DNA of 64,000 nucleotides, taken from assembly GCF_003056725.1 (NCBI RefSeq), contig NZ_QBKZ01000014.1, forward strand, positions 231,750-295,749. Direction: 5' to 3'. The stretch's first letter is position 1. Every line of letters starts with the position of its first letter. A model generated the notes under the pieces. It was given only the letters and a program-made list of their open reading frames with translations, did no database searches and was not told where the DNA came from. The position numbers and the translations under genes are program-made. Shown piece by piece: positions 45,333-54,360 of this stretch. Origin of the DNA: Mangrovicoccus ximenensis. GTDB lineage: Bacteria > Pseudomonadota > Alphaproteobacteria > Rhodobacterales > Rhodobacteraceae.

Positions 45333-45689
45333 ATGCGCCTCGGAGCCTGCGATCACCAGCATCGGGCGCGGGCTGATCTCGTCGATATAGGTCAGCAGCG
45401 GCATGTTCATGAAGGACAGCGGGTTGGTCACGGTCCAGCCGTCGTTCGAGTTCACCGACCGGGGGTGGTAGCCGCGCTGCGGATCCTTGTAATAGGCATG
45501 GTACATGCGGATCACCGGATCATCGATGCCGTCGAGGCTGTCCGGCAGACCGCCGGCAAGCGCGGGTGTCCCGCTCTGCGCGTCCTCCCAGCGTTGACGG
45601 CTCATGGCGGCCAGACCTTCGGCACGCTGTTCGTCGGTGAGGCTGTCGTAATAGCCCTTCGCCATCACGCGCGACATGTCATACATGCT
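45333..45689 (-). pseudogene. inverted 3' segment of the same hydrolase gene
   Basis: A 357-bp (119-codon) segment reads on the minus strand SMYDMSRVMAKGYYDSLTDE through PVIRMYHAYYKD to PRPMLVIAGSEAH. Turned around in place it would continue the 5' half exactly in frame (KAVATT then SMYDMS). The catalytic Asp region lies here and the His region is lost. Inverting it back would place the GSEAH end directly against the tail of the neighbouring paralogue. Confidence 0.8.
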
Positions 45690-46530
45690 GCCAGCTCCTT
45701 CGGCTCGGCAGCCGCGGCATGGGCGTCTTCGCTGAAATACCGCGAATGCGCTTCGGACCCGGCGATGATCAGCGCCGGGCGCGGCGAGATCTCGTCGACA
45801 TAGGTCAGCTGCGGCATGTTCATGAAGGACATCGCCGAGGTGACGTTCCAGCCGCCGTTCGAGTTCAGCGACCGCGGATGATAGCCGCGATCCGTCTTGT
45901 AATAGGCGTGGTACATCGAGATCACCGGGTCATCGATGCCGTCGAGCGTGTCGGGCAGCCCGCCCGCCAGCTTCGGGGCGTCGTCCGAAGCGGCGTCTTC
46001 CCAGCGCTGGCGGCTCATCGCGTCGAGCGCGGCACTGCGCTCCCCGGCGGTCATCGCGTCGTAATAGCCCTTCGCCATCACCCGGCTCATGTCGTACATC
46101 GAGGTGACGGCGACGGCCTTGACCCGCTTGTCCGGCGCGGCCGCGTTCAGCGCCATGCCGCCGAAGCCGCAGATGCCGATCATGCCGATCCGCTCGCGGT
46201 CGACCTCGGGCAGCAGGCCGAGGCAGTCGACGGCAGCCATGAAATCCTCGGTATTGATGTCCGGCGAGGCGACATAGCGCGGCTGGCCGCCGCTTTCGCC
46301 GATGAAGGACGGGTCGAAGGCCAGCGCGGCAAAGCCCCGCTCGGCCATTTCCTGGGCATAGAGGCCGGCGGCCTGTTCCTTCACCGCGCCGAAGGGACCG
46401 GCAACGGCGAGAGCGGCCAGCGGCGCCTCGCCGCGGTCCTTCGGCAGGTAGAGATCGCCCACCAGAGCGATGCCGTAGCGGTTGGCGAAGGCGACCTTGC
46501 GGTGGTCGACCCGGTCGCTCTTGGCGAAGG
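45690..46530 (-). pseudogene. second dienelactone-hydrolase-like copy, both ends cut
   Basis: About 280 codons of a paralogue roughly three-quarters identical by eye to the gene above: RYGIALVGDLYLPKDRG, LAFDPSFIGESGGQPRY, IGICGFGGMALNAA, MYDMSRVMAKGYYDAMT, ISPRPALIIAGSEAH, SRYFSEDAHAAAAEPKEL. The signal peptide and first 20-30 residues are lost at about 46533, where cobI begins on the other strand; the last residues with the catalytic His are lost at 45690. The pair was originally tail-to-tail. Confidence 0.75.
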
Positions 46531-46539
46531 TTTTGTCCC

Positions 46540-46908
46540 TTCGGCCGTCTCGCCGACCGCTTCCCCACGGAAATCACCCCCGGCGTCTCGTCGCTCGGCG
46601 CCTCTGCCGCGGGCGCCGCCCGCGCGCTCTGCGCCCGCCAGGACGTGCTGACCGTGCTGCCCGCGACCCTGCCGGAGGACGTGCTGCGCGACCGGCTCGC
46701 CGCCACGGATGCCGCCGTTCTGATGAAGCTCGGCCGCCACTTCCCCAAGGCCCGCGCCGTGATCGAAGACCTCGGCCTGACCGGCCGCGCGGTGCTCGTG
46801 CAGCATGCCTCGCTGCCGGACCAGCAGGTCTGCCCGCTTGCCGAGGCGCCCGCGGCGGTGCCCTATTTCTCCATGATCCTCATTCCGGGAAAGGATGCCC
46901 ATGTCTGA
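46540..46908 (+). pseudogene. cobI: precorrin-2 C20-methyltransferase, C-terminal half
   Basis: About 122 codons of CobI: FGRLADRFPTEITPGVSSLG, VLTVLPATLPEDVLRDRLAA, VLMKLGRHFPKARAVIEDLG and YFSMILIPGK at the end. CobI adds the C20 methyl group in cobalamin synthesis and is normally about 240 residues; the N-terminal SAM-binding half is missing. The TGA overlaps the next ATG, as in cob operons. Confidence 0.8.
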
Positions 46909-47030
46909 GCCCGTGATCCTCAGCCTCACCCAGGGCGGCGCCGAACTGGGCGACCGTCTCTCCGCCCGCCTCGGCTGGCCGCATCTCGACCGCGCCGCGC
47001 TCGGGGCCGACGTGCCCGGCGCCTTTTTTT
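46901..47030 (+). pseudogene. cobalamin-biosynthesis (CbiG/CobJ-like) N-terminal fragment
   Basis: Starts at ATG 46901 overlapping the cobI stop and reads SEPVILSLTQGGAELGDRLS and ARLGWPHLDRAALGADVPGA before breaking near 47025 in GGCGCC and a T-run. The start resembles CbiG-type N-termini that in some alphaproteobacteria are fused to CobJ. Only about 43 codons remain. Confidence 0.55.
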
Positions 47031-47088
47031 GTGCAAATTCGTTACACGGCTTAATTTCCCCTTAGGTGTCTGCCGTTAGCCAAGATCC

Positions 47089-48342
47089 ATGAGCAACCCG
47101 CCGCATCCCAACGATCCTGTCTCTCTTGCGGGCGATCTTGGCGAGACCATCGCCGTCATCCTGGTGAACTACAATTCCGGGCCGCAGCTGGCCCGGGCGC
47201 TGGACTCGCTGGTGGTGCAGACCCGCGCTCCGGACGAGATCCTGGTGGTCGACAACGGGTCGACCGACGGCTCTCTGGGGCTCGTCGACTGGCAGCGGCA
47301 TCCAGATCTGAAGCTTCTCTGCCTCTCGGGAAATTTCGGCTTCGCCGCGGCAACGAATGCCGCAGCGCGCGCTGCGCGGTCGCGCTGGCTGGCCATGCTC
47401 AACTGCGATGCCGAGGCGGAACCGGGTTGGCTGGAGGCGCTGTTGCGGGCGGCCGGGCGGCATCCAGGCTGCGGGGTCTTTGCCTCTGCCCAGGCCCTGC
47501 TCGACCGGCCAAGCGTGCTTGACGGGGCCGGAGATGTCTATTCGGCAACCGGGCTGGCCTGGCGCGGCAGCCACGGCCGTCCGCTCGCGGAAATGCCCGG
47601 GGAGGGGCGATGCTTCGGGGCCTGCGCGGCCGGGGCATTCATGTCGCGGCGACTTTTCCTCGATCTCGGCGGCTTCGAGGAGAGTTTCTTCTGCTATCTC
47701 GAGGATGTCGATTTCGCCTGCCGGGCGCGGCTGGCAGGGCAGGAGTGCGTGTTCGTTCCCTCCGCGCGCATCCTGCACCGCAGCGGCGGCTGCTCCGGTG
47801 CCAAGAGCGACTGGACCCTGCGGATCAGCAGCCGAAACCGGCTGCGGCTCTACCTGCGCAACACGCCGCTCCTGCTGCTGCTCGCGACCTGGCCCCTTTT
47901 CCTGTTCGGCGTCTGGCTCTCGCTTCTCCAGGCCATGCGGCACCGCCGCGGCCGCGCGGTTCTGGGCGGACTGGCCGACGGGCTGCGCCAGCTGCCCGGG
48001 ACCCTCCGGCAGCGCCGCCAGCCGGTCGCGGCCACTCCGCGGGGTCCTGGCCCGGACTTGCATTGCTCGCGGCCCGTCGCGCGGCCGAGTGGCACGGTGC
48101 CGATGATCCGGGCGGGTCTCCGCCGTGGCGGACTCCTTCGCGGTCTTCGGCCGATGCCGCCCGCCGCGGTTTCCGGCCACGGAAGAACCGGACCTGCCGT
48201 GGATGGAGGCAGCGGTGCCGCGGCCGTGCGGGAACCGGCTCAAGTCCTTGCAACCCAAGAATGTATCCGGTGCGTTCGGCGCCGGATACATGGCAGGGCC
48301 GCCGGGGCGGGGTTTCCGGAATCCCGGCCGAAACCGGGTTGA
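47089..48342 (+). CDS. GT2 rhamnosyltransferase-like glycosyltransferase
   Basis: A family-2 glycosyltransferase resembling WbbL-type rhamnosyltransferases: VILVNYNSGPQLARALDSL, EILVVDNGSTDGS, LSGNFGFAAATNAAARAA, WLAMLNCDAEAEPGWL (metal-binding Asp), AGAFMSRRLFLDLGGFEESF and YLEDVDFACRARLAG (catalytic ED). A C-terminal membrane-associated helix (LLLLATWPLFLFGVWLSLL) follows. Homology fades after about residue 310, while the frame stays open to 417; the final 100 residues are probably read-through into non-genic DNA, so the natural end may have been lost. Confidence 0.8.
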   Translation: MSNPPHPNDPVSLAGDLGETIAVILVNYNSGPQLARALDSLVVQTRAPDEILVVDNGSTDGSLGLVDWQRHPDLKLLCLSGNFGFAAATNAAARAARSRWLAMLNCDAEAEPGWLEALLRAAGRHPGCGVFASAQALLDRPSVLDGAGDVYSATGLAWRGSHGRPLAEMPGEGRCFGACAAGAFMSRRLFLDLGGFEESFFCYLEDVDFACRARLAGQECVFVPSARILHRSGGCSGAKSDWTLRISSRNRLRLYLRNTPLLLLLATWPLFLFGVWLSLLQAMRHRRGRAVLGGLADGLRQLPGTLRQRRQPVAATPRGPGPDLHCSRPVARPSGTVPMIRAGLRRGGLLRGLRPMPPAAVSGHGRTGPAVDGGSGAAAVREPAQVLATQECIRCVRRRIHGRAAGAGFPESRPKPG

Positions 48343-48466
48343 CCTGCATCCGCTTTGCCCGTTCCTTCCGTACCGAGAGAGGAACGGCACGCTGTGGGCG
48401 CCGCCCGGGAGGTTTCCCGGCCGGGCTTCGCGAACGCGGCCGGGGAATTGGGGAAGTGGACAAGTT
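48343..48466. other. short gap before the sigma factor gene
   Basis: 124 bp; likely promoter of the ECF sigma gene. No clear promoter motif is visible. Confidence 0.3.
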
Positions 48467-49009
48467 TTGACCTTACAAGATTGCACGGACCTTGCCGGTT
48501 TGCTGGCAGCCTGCGCCGCGCGCGACGAAGCTGCGCTGCGGCAGCTCTTCGACGCGGAATCCGGCCGCATGAAAGGCATTGCGATGCGCATCCTGCACCG
48601 TCACGACCTTGCGGAGGAAGCCGTGCAGGAGGCGTTCGTGCAGATCTGGCAGAATGCCGGCAGATATGACCGCCAGCTCGGTTCGCCGCGGGCCTGGATG
48701 AACACCATCGTCCGGTTCCGGGCCATCGACATCCTGCGCAGCCGTCCCCAGGAGGACGCCCTGCCGCCGGAAGATCTCGACCGGATGCGCGACGGTGCCG
48801 TCGAGGCGGCCTGGGACGGGCTGGACAGCGACGGGCGGCTGCATGGCTGCCTGGAGACAATCGACGAATGGTCGCGCCGCGCCCTGCTGCTGGCCTATGT
48901 CGCGGGCCTGTCCCAGGCGGAGATCGCCGGACGGTTCTCGCGGCCGCTCGGCACGGTGAAGAGCTGGATGCGCCGCGGTCTGCTTTCGCTGCGGGAGTGC
49001 CTGGCATGA
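48467..49009 (+). CDS. ECF RNA polymerase sigma factor
   Basis: A 180-residue sigma-70-family factor lacking region 1. Region 2: LRQLFDAESGRMKGIAMRIL, DLAEEAVQEAFVQIWQNAGR and SPRAWMNTIVRFRAIDILR; region 4: LLLAYVAGLSQAEIAGRFSR and LGTVKSWMRRGLLSLRECL. Start TTG 48467 is chosen because conserved sequence begins there and no ATG is near; it is uncertain by a few codons. The next gene, overlapping by 4 bp, is an anti-sigma factor as usual, but truncated, so the sigma factor may be uncontrolled. Confidence 0.88.
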   Translation: MTLQDCTDLAGLLAACAARDEAALRQLFDAESGRMKGIAMRILHRHDLAEEAVQEAFVQIWQNAGRYDRQLGSPRAWMNTIVRFRAIDILRSRPQEDALPPEDLDRMRDGAVEAAWDGLDSDGRLHGCLETIDEWSRRALLLAYVAGLSQAEIAGRFSRPLGTVKSWMRRGLLSLRECLA

Positions 49010-49147
49010 CCTACAGCCGCACGCTTACCGAAGACTACGTTCTGGGGCTGCTCTCGCCGGAGGCCCGCCGCGAGGTCGAGGCGCGGCTCGCCGCGCCGGA
49101 CGGCCCCGAAGACGAGGCGCTGATTGCCGCGGTGCGCGCCGCGTCCG
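49006..49147 (+). pseudogene. anti-sigma factor, N-terminal fragment
   Basis: About 45 codons: TEDYVLGLLSPEARREVEAR and LAAPDGPEDEALIAAV, the N-terminal anti-sigma helix of RskA-type regulators. The membrane helix and periplasmic domain are gone; an SDR fragment follows from about 49148. Confidence 0.7.
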
Positions 49148-49814
49148 CGGCGCACGGCTGGTGATCGGCGACATGGCCGAGGCGGCCGAAGAGACCGCCG
49201 CGGCAGCGCGCGCCCTCGGCACCCAGGCCGAGTTCCTGCGCACCAACGTTGCCGAGCCCGCCGATGTGCAGGCGCTGGTCGCGCTGGCCGAGACCCGCTA
49301 CGGCCGCCTCGACGTGGCCTTCAACAATGCCGGCATCCTGCCCGCGACCAAGCCGCTGGCCGAGGTCGAGATCGAGGAGTTCGACCGGATCATCGCGGTC
49401 GACCTGCGCGGCGTCTTCCTGTCGATGAAATACGAGATCCAGGCGATGCTGCGCAGCGGCGGCGGCGCGATCGTCAACACCTCCTCGGTGGCGGGCGTGG
49501 TGGCCGATCCCGACATGGCGCCCTATGCGGCCGCCAAGCACGGCGTCGCGGGGCTGACCAAGGCGGCGGCGCTGGATTACGGCACGCGGAACATCCGGGT
49601 GAACGCCGTGGCCCCGGGGCTGATCGAGACGCCGATGACAGAGCGCTGGCTGGCCGATCCGGCGATCTCGGCGGCGCTGATGGCCAACAGCCCGATGAAG
49701 CGCGCCGCGAAGCCCGGGGAAATCGCCGCGGCGGTGCTGTTCCTCGCCTCGCCGGGCGCCAGCTTCGTCAACGGCACGGTCTTCGTCGCCGATGGCGGCC
49801 AGACGGCGCACTGA
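49148..49814 (+). pseudogene. short-chain dehydrogenase, 5' truncated
   Basis: About 220 residues of a classical SDR starting in the second Rossmann strand (LVIGDMAEAAEETAAAARAL). DVAFNNAGIL (NNAG), the Ser of IVNTSSVAGVV, the catalytic PYAAAKHGVAGLTKAAALDY (YxxxK) and VNAVAPGLIETPM are present. The first about 35 residues with the TGxxxGIG cofactor loop are missing, replaced by the anti-sigma fragment. A GTG at 49161 could allow translation, but NAD(P) binding would be lost. Confidence 0.8.
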
Positions 49815-49859
49815 AACCTGGCATTGCAAGCGATGGCGCGCCCTCCGGGGCGCGCCGGT

Positions 49860-50447
49860 TCATGCCAGCCGCGCGGCGATCGTGGCGGCGGCGGCGCGGA
49901 CATGCGCCTCGATCTCGGCCTCGCCAAGCGGTCGGCCCATCATCATCCGCGTCACCGGATCGGTGACCACCATGTCATGGAACAGCCGCGCCAGCTCCGC
50001 CGCATCCTGCGCCCCCGCGATATGGCGCGCGATGATCTGCTGGCTGCGGCGCGGGCCGACCTCGTACCAATGCGCCATCAACTCGGGGAACTGGCCGGAA
50101 CTGGCCAGAACCATGCGCTGGAAGGCGATGTGGCGCGGCTGCAGCAGCTGGCGCAGCAGGGTCCGCGCCAGGATCGCCAGTCCCGGCTCGGGCGCGGTCG
50201 GACCGAGATCCAGCATGTCGAGCGGCGACAGGAATTCGGCGCTCAGCTGCTCGACCACGGCGATGAACAGCCCCTCCTTGCCGCCGAACTGGCGGTAGAC
50301 ATTGGTCTTCGATCCCCCGGCCACGGCGATGATCCCGTCCACGGTGACGGCGCCGAACCCCTTCGCGAGAAAGAGCTCGGACGCTTCGCGGAGCAGGACC
50401 TGGCGCCGGGCCAGGCCCCTCGAAGTCAGGGCGGGACGTTCGCTCAT
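49860..50447 (-). CDS. TetR-family regulator
   Basis: A 195-residue TetR repressor: HTH in RRQVLLREASELFLAKGFGA and VTVDGIIAVAGGSKTNVYRQ, then FGGKEGLFIAVVEQLSAEFL. The C-terminal ligand domain resembles the AefR-like C-terminal class. Its ATG overlaps the EamA-fragment stop by 4 bp, so both share a transcript. Effector unknown. Confidence 0.88.
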   Translation of the reverse strand: MSERPALTSRGLARRQVLLREASELFLAKGFGAVTVDGIIAVAGGSKTNVYRQFGGKEGLFIAVVEQLSAEFLSPLDMLDLGPTAPEPGLAILARTLLRQLLQPRHIAFQRMVLASSGQFPELMAHWYEVGPRRSQQIIARHIAGAQDAAELARLFHDMVVTDPVTRMMMGRPLGEAEIEAHVRAAAATIAARLA

Positions 50448-50985
50448 GCAGACTGTCTGGCTTTTTCCTGTTTGGCCGAGGGCGCGTGGTGATGCGCCAC
50501 CCGGAAAGCCTTACGGTCGACATGCTGGCCGTACAAGAGCGAGCCGATCACCACCGCGACTCCAAGCGCCTGGACCGGCGTCGGAATGATCCCCTGGACG
50601 GCCGCATCGAGCACGAACGCGGTGACCGGGGTCAGCAGCAGCAGCGGCGCCACCGCCGAGGGACCTGCGCCCTGGATGCCGGTGAACCAAAGCACGAAGG
50701 GCAGGGCGGTGATCGCCAGCGCGACGATTGCCAGCCCGGCGATGTTGGTGGCGGTCAGGCTGTCCGGGATGTCGCCGAGCAGGAGCGCGACCACGGCAAG
50801 CTCGGCGCCCGCAATGATCATCTGCCAGGCGGTCAGGCTGATGATAGAGGAGGGGCGGCCCCATTTGTGCACCAGCGTGCCGCCGAGTGCGACAGACAGC
50901 GCCGCTCCGAGCGCCGCCAGCACGCCGATCAGGTCGAGCCCGGCGCCGCCCTTGAGCACCACCATCGACACGCCCGCCGCGCCCG
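50444..50985 (-). pseudogene. EamA/DMT transporter, C-terminal half
   Basis: About 180 residues with five helices of the second EamA repeat: LIGVLAALGAALSVALGGTL, LTAWQMIIAGAELAVVALLL, IAGLAIVALAITALPFVLWF, SAVAPLLLLTPVTAFVLDAA and ALGVAVVIGSLLYGQHV. The first repeat is missing; at about 50987 the sequence switches to the end of a plus-strand gene. Full proteins have ten helices and about 300 residues. Confidence 0.75.
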
Positions 50986-50989
50986 CGGC

Positions 50990-51106
50990 GACCGGCCGGA
51001 CTGCGCGCTGGTGATCCGCGACCAGACGCGGTTTTCCTGGCTGGTCGATCTCGGCAGCGGCGAGGTCGCGCCCGCGCCCGCGATCGCCCCGGCGCCCTCC
51101 GGCTGA
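50990..51106 (+). pseudogene. C-terminal tail of an unidentified plus-strand gene
   Basis: About 38 codons, CALVIRDQTRFSWLVDLGSG then an Ala/Pro-rich tail and TGA at 51104. It reads as a natural protein end without a start, joined head-on to the EamA fragment. Family not recognised. Confidence 0.35.
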
Positions 51107-51181
51107 GGCGGCGGACGAAGCCCCGCCATGCAGCCGCTGCATCCCCGGCCGTCTTGAACTTTCCGGATAAGATGATACCTA

Positions 51182-51194
51182 GCTAACGATTAGC
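51182..51194. promoter_or_regulatory. MarR-type operator
   Basis: GCTAA-CGA-TTAGC, a perfect 5-bp-arm inverted repeat in AT-rich sequence 22 bp before the marR start; a likely autoregulatory site for the efflux operon. Confidence 0.5.
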
Positions 51195-51215
51195 AGGGTA
51201 ACAAAAGGCGAGATC

Positions 51216-51653
51216 ATGACATTGCCGGTCCACAAGGCTTTCCTGCCCGAGGTGATCGGGCTCGTCCGCGGCGTCCGCCAGCGCTTCAACGCCCGCGCGG
51301 TGGCGCTCGACATGACCTATTCGCGCGCCCAGGCGCTGATGCATATCGCCCAGCACGAGGGGCTGACCCAGGCCGAGCTGGCGCTGAAGCTCGACATCAG
51401 CACGCCCTCGATGAACCGCACGCTCGACCACATGGAAGAGCAGGGGCTGATCGAGCGCCGCTCCTGCGAGGAGGACAAGCGCATCCGCCGCCTGTTCCTG
51501 ACGCCGAAGGCGCAGGGCCAGGCCGGGCAGGTGGTCGGCTTCATCGAGGAGCTGCGCCGCGAGGTCTATCGCGAGGTTTCCCCCGAAGAGCTGCAGAAGG
51601 CGCTGGACACGATCCGGCGCATCCAGGCCAATCTCGACCGGATGACCGCGTGA
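51216..51653 (+). CDS. MarR-family regulator of efflux operon
   Basis: A 145-residue winged-helix MarR protein: YSRAQALMHIAQHEGLTQAE, the recognition helix LALKLDISTPSMNRTLDHME, wing EEDKRIRRLFLTPKAQG and C-terminal dimerisation helices. It overlaps the MFS start (TGATG), so the regulator and pump are one operon, as emrR-emrAB. Probably a repressor released by toxic substrates. Confidence 0.9.
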   Translation: MTLPVHKAFLPEVIGLVRGVRQRFNARAVALDMTYSRAQALMHIAQHEGLTQAELALKLDISTPSMNRTLDHMEEQGLIERRSCEEDKRIRRLFLTPKAQGQAGQVVGFIEELRREVYREVSPEELQKALDTIRRIQANLDRMTA

Positions 51654-53275
51654 TGTCCGAACCCGCAGCTCCCCCTCAGCCGCAGAAGGCGCCGTTCTTT
51701 GCCAAGCCGCCGCTCGAAGCGCTTGGCTACATGCTGGCCGCGGTCTTCATCGCGCTGTCCCAGTCGGTGGGGCAGGGCTTCCTGATGGCCAACCTGCGGC
51801 CGCTCTCCGGCGAGCTGGGCACCGACCTGGCGGACACCACCTGGCTGCTGGTCGCCTTCGTCACGCCGCGGGCGGCGCTGCCGCTGCTGCTGATCAAGAT
51901 CCGCACGCAATACGGGCTGCGCCACTTCTGCGAAGCCTCCATCGTGGTCTACATGGCCGTGGGGGTGCTCAGTCTCTGGACCACCGACCTGCATTCCGCC
52001 TTCTTCGTCGAGTTCCTCTCGGGCGTCTCCGCCGCGCCGCTGTCGACGCTGGCGGTGCTCTACATGCTGGAGCCGCTGCCGCCCGAACGCAAGCTGCAGG
52101 TCGGCATGCCGCTGGCGATGACCTTCATCATGCTGGGTATTCCCCTGTCGCAGGCGATCAGCCCCTATCTGCTGATCGACGGCAGCTGGTTCAACATCCT
52201 GATGCTGAAGCTCGGGATGGGCATGATCTCGCTCTATCTGGTCTTCCGCCTGCCGCTGGTCAGCGCGCCGCGCGAGAAGGTGATCCGCAGCATGGACATG
52301 GTCAGCTTCGCGCTGGTCTTCGCGGCCTTCGGCGGGCTGATCGCCTGTTTCACCACCGGCTACACCTATTGGTGGACCGCCTCGGCCTGGATGGGGGTGG
52401 TGCTCGCCTGCGCGATCGGCGCGGCCGTTCTGGCGCTGGTGATCGAGCTGCACCGCAAGGAGCCGATGCTCGACATCCGCTGGCTGCTCTCGCCCGAGAT
52501 GCTGCACCTGACCGCCGTGCTGCTGATCTTCCGGATCATCCTGTCCGAGCAGTCGGCCGGCGCGCCGGGCCTGTTCCAGGCGCTCGGCTATGCGCCCGAG
52601 CAGATCGCGCCGCTGTTCTGGGTGATCTCCGCGGCCTCGGTCGCGGGCGGCGTGGCCTGCTGCTTCGTGCTGAAGATGCCGCGCGTCCCGCAGATCCACA
52701 TGGCGGCGCTCTGCTGCGTCGTCGCCGGCTCCTGGCTGAGCGCCCAGAACGCCTTCGACGTCGCGCCGCGCCAGCTGATGCTGGGCCAGGGCATCGTCGC
52801 TTTCGGCTCGTCGCTGTTCCTGCCCCCGGCCATGGCCTCGGGGCTGGTGATCGCGCTGTCCCGCGGGCCGAAATACCTGTTGAGCTTCATCGTGCTGTTC
52901 ATCTCGACGCAGGTGCTCGGCGGCACGATCGGCGCCGGGCTGTTCCGCACCTTCACCGCCGCGCGCACCACGGCGCATGCCGACCTGCTGCGCGACCAGC
53001 TGATGGCCGGCAATGCCATGGTCGGCGCGCATGTTTCGCAGCTTGCCGCCTCGCTGGGCACCGCCATCGCGGACCCGTCCGAGCGCACCGCCCAGGCGCT
53101 GGCCCAGCTGGCCAGCTCCGTGAACCGGCAGGCCACCGTGGCCGCCTATAACGACGTGTTTGCCGTGACCGCGGCGCTGGCGTTTGCCGTGCTCGTGCTG
53201 CTGGTCCTGCATGTCGCCCGCAATTCCCTGCGCGCGCGGATCGCCCCAGAGGCGCCGGCGGCAGAACGAGGTTGA
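51653..53275 (+). CDS. DHA2-family MFS multidrug transporter (EmrB-like)
   Basis: A 540-residue, 14-helix MFS pump. It has ALGYMLAAVFIALSQSVGQG at helix 1, DTTWLLVAFVTPRAALPLL, and later LLIFRIILSEQSAGAPGLFQ and FGSSLFLPPAMASGLVIALS. EmrB-type pumps work with an EmrA adaptor, encoded 4 bp downstream, and an outer-membrane channel to expel drugs or metabolites. ATG 51653 overlaps the marR stop. Complete. Confidence 0.9.
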   Translation: MSEPAAPPQPQKAPFFAKPPLEALGYMLAAVFIALSQSVGQGFLMANLRPLSGELGTDLADTTWLLVAFVTPRAALPLLLIKIRTQYGLRHFCEASIVVYMAVGVLSLWTTDLHSAFFVEFLSGVSAAPLSTLAVLYMLEPLPPERKLQVGMPLAMTFIMLGIPLSQAISPYLLIDGSWFNILMLKLGMGMISLYLVFRLPLVSAPREKVIRSMDMVSFALVFAAFGGLIACFTTGYTYWWTASAWMGVVLACAIGAAVLALVIELHRKEPMLDIRWLLSPEMLHLTAVLLIFRIILSEQSAGAPGLFQALGYAPEQIAPLFWVISAASVAGGVACCFVLKMPRVPQIHMAALCCVVAGSWLSAQNAFDVAPRQLMLGQGIVAFGSSLFLPPAMASGLVIALSRGPKYLLSFIVLFISTQVLGGTIGAGLFRTFTAARTTAHADLLRDQLMAGNAMVGAHVSQLAASLGTAIADPSERTAQALAQLASSVNRQATVAAYNDVFAVTAALAFAVLVLLVLHVARNSLRARIAPEAPAAERG

Positions 53276-53279
53276 GAAG

Positions 53280-54320
53280 ATGACTGTCCTGAAACATCAT
53301 ATCCCCACCGTGCTGATCGTGCTGATCGGCGTTCTCGGCATCGGCGCCGTGCTCTATGCATGGCAGCTGCCGCCCTTCGCGGGCTCCGAGATCCGCACCG
53401 AGAACGCCTATGTGCGCGGCTCCGTCACCACGATCTCGCCGCAGATCGCCGGCTATGTCACCGAGGTGCCGGTGCAGGATTTCGCCACCGTCAAGGCGGG
53501 CGACGTGCTGGTGAAGATCGATGACCGGATCGCCCGCCAGACCCTGGCCCAGGCCGAGGCCGCGCTGGACAGCGCCCGGGCGTCCCTGGTTTCGAACGCC
53601 CAGGACATCCATTCGGCCGAGGCGGTCCTTGAATCGCGCAAGGCGGCGGCGCAGGCCGCGCAGGCCGCGCTCGACACCGCTCGGGCCAACTGGAACCGGC
53701 AGGACAAGCTGAAGGCCAAGGGCTTCCTGTCGCAATCGGATGCCGATGACAGCCAGCTGTCGCTGCAGCAGGCAGAGGCGGCGCTGACCGAGGCGAAGAG
53801 CAATGTCGATGTCGCCCGCGAGGATCTGGCCTCGGCCAAGGTGCGCACCGACACGCTGAAGGCCGAGCTGGCCAGCGCCGAGGCCGCAGTGGCGCTGGCC
53901 GGGATCGATCTCGAGCATACCGTGATCCGCGCGCCGCGCGACGGCCAGCTGGGCCAGATCGGCGTCAAGACCGGGCAATACGTGACGGCGGGCACCTCGC
54001 TGATGTCGCATGTCGGGCCCGAAGTCTGGGTGATCGCCAATGTGCGGGAGCGCGAGCTTGCTGACATGGCGCAGGGGCAGCCGGTCCGCTTCACCGTCGA
54101 TGCGCTGCATGACCGGAGCTTCACCGGCCATGTCGCGGTGTTCTCGCCCGCCACGGCCTCGGAATACAGCGTTCTGGGGAATTCGACGGCCACCGGCAAC
54201 TTCACCAAGATCGCGCAGCGCGTGCCGGTGAAGATCCTGATCGATCCGGACCAGCCCGGCGCCGGGCGGCTTGCCCCCGGCATGTCGGTGGTGCTTCACG
54301 CGCCGCGCCAGGCGTCCTGA
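53280..54320 (+). CDS. HlyD/EmrA-like membrane fusion protein
   Basis: A 346-residue adaptor. One N-terminal membrane helix (VLIVLIGVLGIGAVLYAW), the lipoyl half-motifs SPQIAGYVTEVPVQDFATVK and LEHTVIRAPRDGQLGQIGVK, a long Ala/Gln-rich coiled coil (residues about 85-200) and a beta-barrel domain with GPEVWVIANVRERELADMAQG. It links the MFS pump to an outer-membrane tunnel. ATG 53280 lies 4 bp after the pump stop. Complete. Confidence 0.92.
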   Translation: MTVLKHHIPTVLIVLIGVLGIGAVLYAWQLPPFAGSEIRTENAYVRGSVTTISPQIAGYVTEVPVQDFATVKAGDVLVKIDDRIARQTLAQAEAALDSARASLVSNAQDIHSAEAVLESRKAAAQAAQAALDTARANWNRQDKLKAKGFLSQSDADDSQLSLQQAEAALTEAKSNVDVAREDLASAKVRTDTLKAELASAEAAVALAGIDLEHTVIRAPRDGQLGQIGVKTGQYVTAGTSLMSHVGPEVWVIANVRERELADMAQGQPVRFTVDALHDRSFTGHVAVFSPATASEYSVLGNSTATGNFTKIAQRVPVKILIDPDQPGAGRLAPGMSVVLHAPRQAS

Positions 54321-54360
54321 CCTGTCCCGCTCCGGCCCTGAGCCGGAGCCTCCCCGGCGC

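Noticed and set aside
51566..53212. 548-codon minus-strand frame opposite the MFS pump
   Set aside because: His/Gln/Arg-rich antisense artefact without start signals; the plus-strand pump is unambiguous.
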